A stretch of DNA of 64,000 nt from JALOLV01 sp046295175. Lineage in GTDB: Bacteria; Bacteroidota; Bacteroidia; Cytophagales; Spirosomataceae. Position numbers and translations under genes: made by a program. Positions 61,701 to 64,000 of this stretch are shown here, one piece after another. Every line of letters begins with the position of its first letter. Position 1 is the first letter of the stretch. The DNA is taken from contig JBKBNY010000018.1 in NCBI GenBank assembly GCA_046295175.1, positions 12,733-76,732 of the forward strand. The letters are read 5' to 3'. Under the pieces are notes generated by a model. The model saw only the letters and a list, made by a program, of their open reading frames with translations. It was not told where the DNA came from and did not search any database.

Positions 61701-64000
61701 ACTCCAGTGGCTGGCTCTCCTTCTCATACTATTCGAGTCACTGATGTTTGTGGAAATACAAGTACAACAACTGGGACAATAAATAACCCAACTGCAATAA
61801 CAACTGCTACAATTAGTGCAACTACCGCATCTTGCTCAAGTAGTAATACAGGTGTTATAAAAGTTACCGTTCAATCAGGTGGTGGTTTACCTCCGCTCAG
61901 ATATAGTTTGATTGATGCCGTAACATCTGCAGTAGTAATGGCTCCTCAAACAAGTACCACTTTCACAAATGTACCTGATAACGCCACTGGTTATTTAGTC
62001 CGAACAACCGATGCTTGTGGCAATGTGGCAACCAGCACGATGCCCCTACTTTTCCCTGCGGCAGTAGCTCCAACAGCGACTGTAGTAACAACTCCTTCAT
62101 GTGTATCTTCATCAACAGGAAGAATTGTTGTAACTCCTGATGCAGGTGCAACACTGGCAGGAGGTACATTTAGCTATGCACTTTATGATGCAGCAAATAC
62201 AGTTTTAGTGAGGTCATCACAAGCCAGCCCTGTTTTTAGTAGTTTAGCTACTGGAACTTATACTGTTAGAATAACAAACCAATGTGGGGCGGTTGGTACA
62301 GTTGCAGCCGTCATTGATAACACCGTGCCAGCTCTAACAGCAACTGGAAGCATCACTGGTACTTGTAGCGGCGGCTCGTCAGGAGTTATTGCAGCATCTG
62401 CCTCAGGAGGTTCACTACCTCGAACTTTCTCCTTAGTATTACAGTCATCTGGTTCTGTTATAGCTGGACCTCAAGCAGATAGTGTGTTTGCGGGTCTCGC
62501 TGCAAATACATACATTGTTAGAGTAACCGATGCTTGCGGTACAATTTCCAATTCTTCAAATTTAGTTTTAGGAAATTTATCAGTTTCCCCTTTAGTATCT
62601 ACTACTACCGCCCTTGACTGTGATGGTGGCTCTGTGATAAGCGGCTATGGAGGTGGTGGAAGTGGAGGACCCTATACTTATGCTATTTGTTCAGGAAGTG
62701 CTTGTAGTTCATTTGGCTCGTTTTCTACGACAAGTACATTTACAATAGCATCAAGTGGTACCTATCGCATCGCCGTAAGAGACCAATGTGGTAGTCAAAC
62801 TGCTTCAGGTAATATTGTTGTAACGATACCTACAAAAGCTACAATTACAGGTATTACAAAAGCCAATACATGTGGTGCAACTACAATTACAGTTGCTTTT
62901 ACAAATGTTCCAAATACGCCTTATTATAGTTTAGATGGTGGAAACTTCACCACAACAATTGGTAGCGTTCCCGTAGGGAATCATACTATTAGGGTGTCAA
63001 ATTTTAACGCAGGAACTTTTGAGTGTGCAAGCAATCCTTTTGCATTTACAGTTAATGCAACACCTTCCGCACCTAATACAACAACTAATGTTAGTGTTTG
63101 TAGTGGTTCGTCAGCCTCACTTACAGCTACCTGTACAGTAGGTACAGTCACTTGGTATGACTCGAATACTAATCAATTAGCTACGACTTCTCCTTACACT
63201 ACCCCTACTTTGACTTCACCGACAACTTACAATGTGCGTTGTGAAAACTCAGGATGTAATAGTGGCTTTGTGGCGGTTAATATAACAATCAATCCTGGAC
63301 CGTCTGCTAGTATATCTTATGCAGGTGGCTCGTTTTGTAGAACTGCCAGTCCAGTGAATGTAAACTTAACAGGCTCAAGTGGTGGAACCTTTAGTTCCAG
63401 CCCAGCAGGATTGAGTTTGAGCCCAACAACGGGACAAATCACACCAAGCAGCTCAACAGTAGGTACTTATACTGTCACTTACACCATTGCTGCCAGTGGT
63501 GGTTGTGCAGCATTTACGGCCACTACCAGTGTAACAATTACGAATAATCCAACAGCAACAATCTCATATGCAGGTAGCCCCTTCTGCAGAACTGCCAGCC
63601 CAGTGAGTGTAAACTTAACTGGCAGCAGTGGCGGAGCGTTTAGTTCAAGCCCAGCGGGCTTGAGTATCAGTAATACAACGGGGCAAATCACGCCAAGCAG
63701 CAGCACAGCAGGCACCTACACAGTCAGCTATACGATAGCGGCAAGTGGCGGCTGTAGTGGAGTGACAGCCACGACGAGTGTAACGATAACGAATGCCCCA
63801 AGTGCAACAATCAGTTATGCAGGTAGTTCCTTCTGCAGAACTGCCAGCCCAGTGAGTGTAAACTTAACTGGCAGCAGTGGCGGAGCGTTTAGTTCAAGTC
63901 CAGCGGGCTTGAGTATCAGTAATACGACGGGACAGATAACGCCAAGTAGCAGCACAGCTGGCACCTACACAGTCAGCTACACAATAGCGGCAAGTGGAGG
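58743..64000 (+). CDS. Giant SprB-like surface adhesin, N-terminal part (runs off the window)
   Basis: 1752 codons open to the window end. Signal peptide about 1-39 (FLIVSFASINANAQA). An N-terminal beta-rich domain (HNSLWFAFQAKANGTLNFVI), a PKD domain near residue 240 (SYLWDFGDGST), then about twelve SprB-type repeats of roughly 85-100 residues with a conserved Cys-rich start (SCSNSNNGEITV) and end (VTDACG). Further Ig-like segments follow, then 83-residue tandem repeats from about 63292. Such proteins are T9SS-secreted and act in gliding or adhesion; the C-terminal sorting domain is outside the window. Confidence 0.9.
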   Translation, partial: MIQTLPKFFKRLNRLISVCNLTFTFLIVSFASINANAQADCSSAIIVCGNTQAYNPSGVGEKLERLACGGDVGGGIEHNSLWFAFQAKANGTLNFVIRPTTLQGLPTVVDVDWSLYQLAGAPGTSNCNNKTQLSCNFAGSSTVFGIPGATGMATPPFTAAQFNPGIDVVAGTWYAIHIDQFSNTTPILLNVQFTGNPESTNLNSTSGIFDNRPNFTSTLTSGCSGTYNFNSSSSTATSGIASYLWDFGDGSTATTANPSHSYVTTGTYFVNLTVTDNNGCKATIRKKIIYNITPPTVNAASIFVTSACSNSNNGEITVVDEGTTTLGVTGGTAPYTYELVSPSPMIRAAQSSNKFTGLQPGGYFIKVTDACGRSAVSTVVTVSQVATNTTIGLGIQNIQSACLGSPTGTATIFANGTAPPYTMALVTSSPVTIGASPSFMRDPITATFYTTFENLLPGLYTVEAVDGCGKTRRATFTVIVSTAPTANAVASPSCVGSATGTVTVTATAATGLSANGSPGTFQYALISPSPILRSFQNSSVFENLLPGNYTVAVRDNCSNIGTTTVTVGTAVAPNFGTSFTSASCPNGSTGTIEVQNGTTAGGGSPYTYALIAPSPVTRPSQNDNAFTNLPPGTYTVRMTDVCGTSARTTVSVAASSAPTFTTAVGASCTNPAAGTITVTPGASSIGAYTFELISPGGAIRATQGSNVANTNNSIFTNLSQGSYTVRMTDGCGVPVTGTATVSSPTALVFPTGSAAVASCSTPGSGQITVAQPTTGLAPYTYELIAPSFVTRSSQNSRIFNNLPSGNYIVRITDFCGTQVDNSATPINVPVSTAPTLTVTNSASCATASGTITCVAATANQGGGTYQFSLIAPSPVTRPNQTSPIFTGLPAGAYTVQITDQCGQTGTNTTTIAPAGAFTPAAGGSIARCDGGSGYIGQLIVTTPQNFTPGGPIPVGSGGGPYTYALYDATNTTLIAGPQASNVFSNITPVAGSPSHTIRVTDVCGNTSTTTGTINNPTAITTATISATTASCSSSNTGVIKVTVQSGGGLPPLRYSLIDAVTSAVVMAPQTSTTFTNVPDNATGYLVRTTDACGNVATSTMPLLFPAAVAPTATVVTTPSCVSSSTGRIVVTPDAGATLAGGTFSYALYDAANTVLVRSSQASPVFSSLATGTYTVRITNQCGAVGTVAAVIDNTVPALTATGSITGTCSGGSSGVIAASASGGSLPRTFSLVLQSSGSVIAGPQADSVFAGLAANTYIVRVTDACGTISNSSNLVLGNLSVSPLVSTTTALDCDGGSVISGYGGGGSGGPYTYAICSGSACSSFGSFSTTSTFTIASSGTYRIAVRDQCGSQTASGNIVVTIPTKATITGITKANTCGATTITVAFTNVPNTPYYSLDGGNFTTTIGSVPVGNHTIRVSNFNAGTFECASNPFAFTVNATPSAPNTTTNVSVCSGSSASLTATCTVGTVTWYDSNTNQLATTSPYTTPTLTSPTTYNVRCENSGCNSGFVAVNITINPGPSASISYAGGSFCRTASPVNVNLTGSSGGTFSSSPAGLSLSPTTGQITPSSSTVGTYTVTYTIAASGGCAAFTATTSVTITNNPTATISYAGSPFCRTASPVSVNLTGSSGGAFSSSPAGLSISNTTGQITPSSSTAGTYTVSYTIAASGGCSGVTATTSVTITNAPSATISYAGSSFCRTASPVSVNLTGSSGGAFSSSPAGLSISNTTGQITPSSSTAGTYTVSYTIAASG
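63292..64000 (+). repeat. 249-bp tandem repeats in the adhesin gene
   Basis: Three copies with a 249-bp period (landmark YAGxxFCRTASP at 63318, 63567 and 63816), encoding 83 residues each; the third is cut by the window end. Copies 2 and 3 are almost identical in protein and close in DNA, while copy 1 has similar protein but many synonymous differences. Confidence 0.85.

Noticed and set aside
58866..63715. Several minus-strand open frames across the adhesin gene
   Set aside because: They are shadows caused by the Thr/Ser/Gly-rich composition of the plus-strand gene.
63292..64000. CRISPR-like direct repeats
   Set aside because: Repeats are 249 bp, contiguous and in frame within an adhesin gene; there are no spacers or cas genes.

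Overview
The window looks like a chromosomal segment from a Bacteroidota bacterium, most likely order Cytophagales (Spirosomaceae/Leadbetterellaceae type). The evidence is low GC, three SusC/SusD-type outer-membrane loci, lipoproteins with a Cys directly after the signal peptide, promoters of the TAnnTTTG type, and a giant SprB-like surface protein of the kind exported by type IX secretion. The lineage is inferred. No rRNA, tRNA, CRISPR array, transposase or integrase was seen.

Layout. 1-7061: a truncated susC and a complete susC-susD pair, all on the minus strand; each susC has a LacI-type operator motif far upstream. 7.9-10.8 kb: a TetR regulator with two matching operator-like palindromes, then a DAPG-hydrolase (PhlG)-like gene and a berberine-bridge-type FAD oxidase in a coupled operon, probably inducible breakdown or detoxification of an acylated phenolic. 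10.9-21.3 kb: a surface head-repeat protein, then housekeeping genes (DEAD-box helicase, Gfo/Idh oxidoreductase, Tex, pentapeptide protein, HI0933-type flavoprotein, L-asparaginase, TPR protein). Here GC-rich palindromic repeats have entered coding sequence in frame. 21.5-27.2 kb: etfB-etfA with a strong terminator, a TauE/SafE exporter, then matB-madL-madM for malonate uptake and activation. 27.3-35.2 kb: GH29 fucosidase, fatty-acid hydroxylase-type membrane enzyme, a membrane-spanning SARP/BTAD-like regulator with a Kelch-like periplasmic sensor, a TPR-rifampin ADP-ribosyltransferase fusion and an alpha/beta hydrolase.

35.2-53.4 kb is an accessory region of small mostly minus-strand genes (VOC proteins, cupins, DUF1801, DUF2071, hydrolases, Crp-like and HxlR regulators, an ECF sigma/anti-sigma pair). 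It is littered with palindromic MITE-like elements and gene remnants. Between 44 and 52.7 kb, intergenic imperfect palindromes of about 96-133 bp bounded by CTAAC/GTTA-like ends sit tightly after one gene's stop and shortly before the next gene's start, the layout of integron attC sites and gene cassettes. This attC-like array is the most unusual signal in the window.

53.7-58.5 kb: a third susC-susD pair on the plus strand with a terminator. 58.7 kb to the end: the N-terminal 1752 codons of a SprB-like adhesin (signal peptide, PKD domain, about twelve SprB-type repeats, then 83-residue tandem repeats) that runs off the window.
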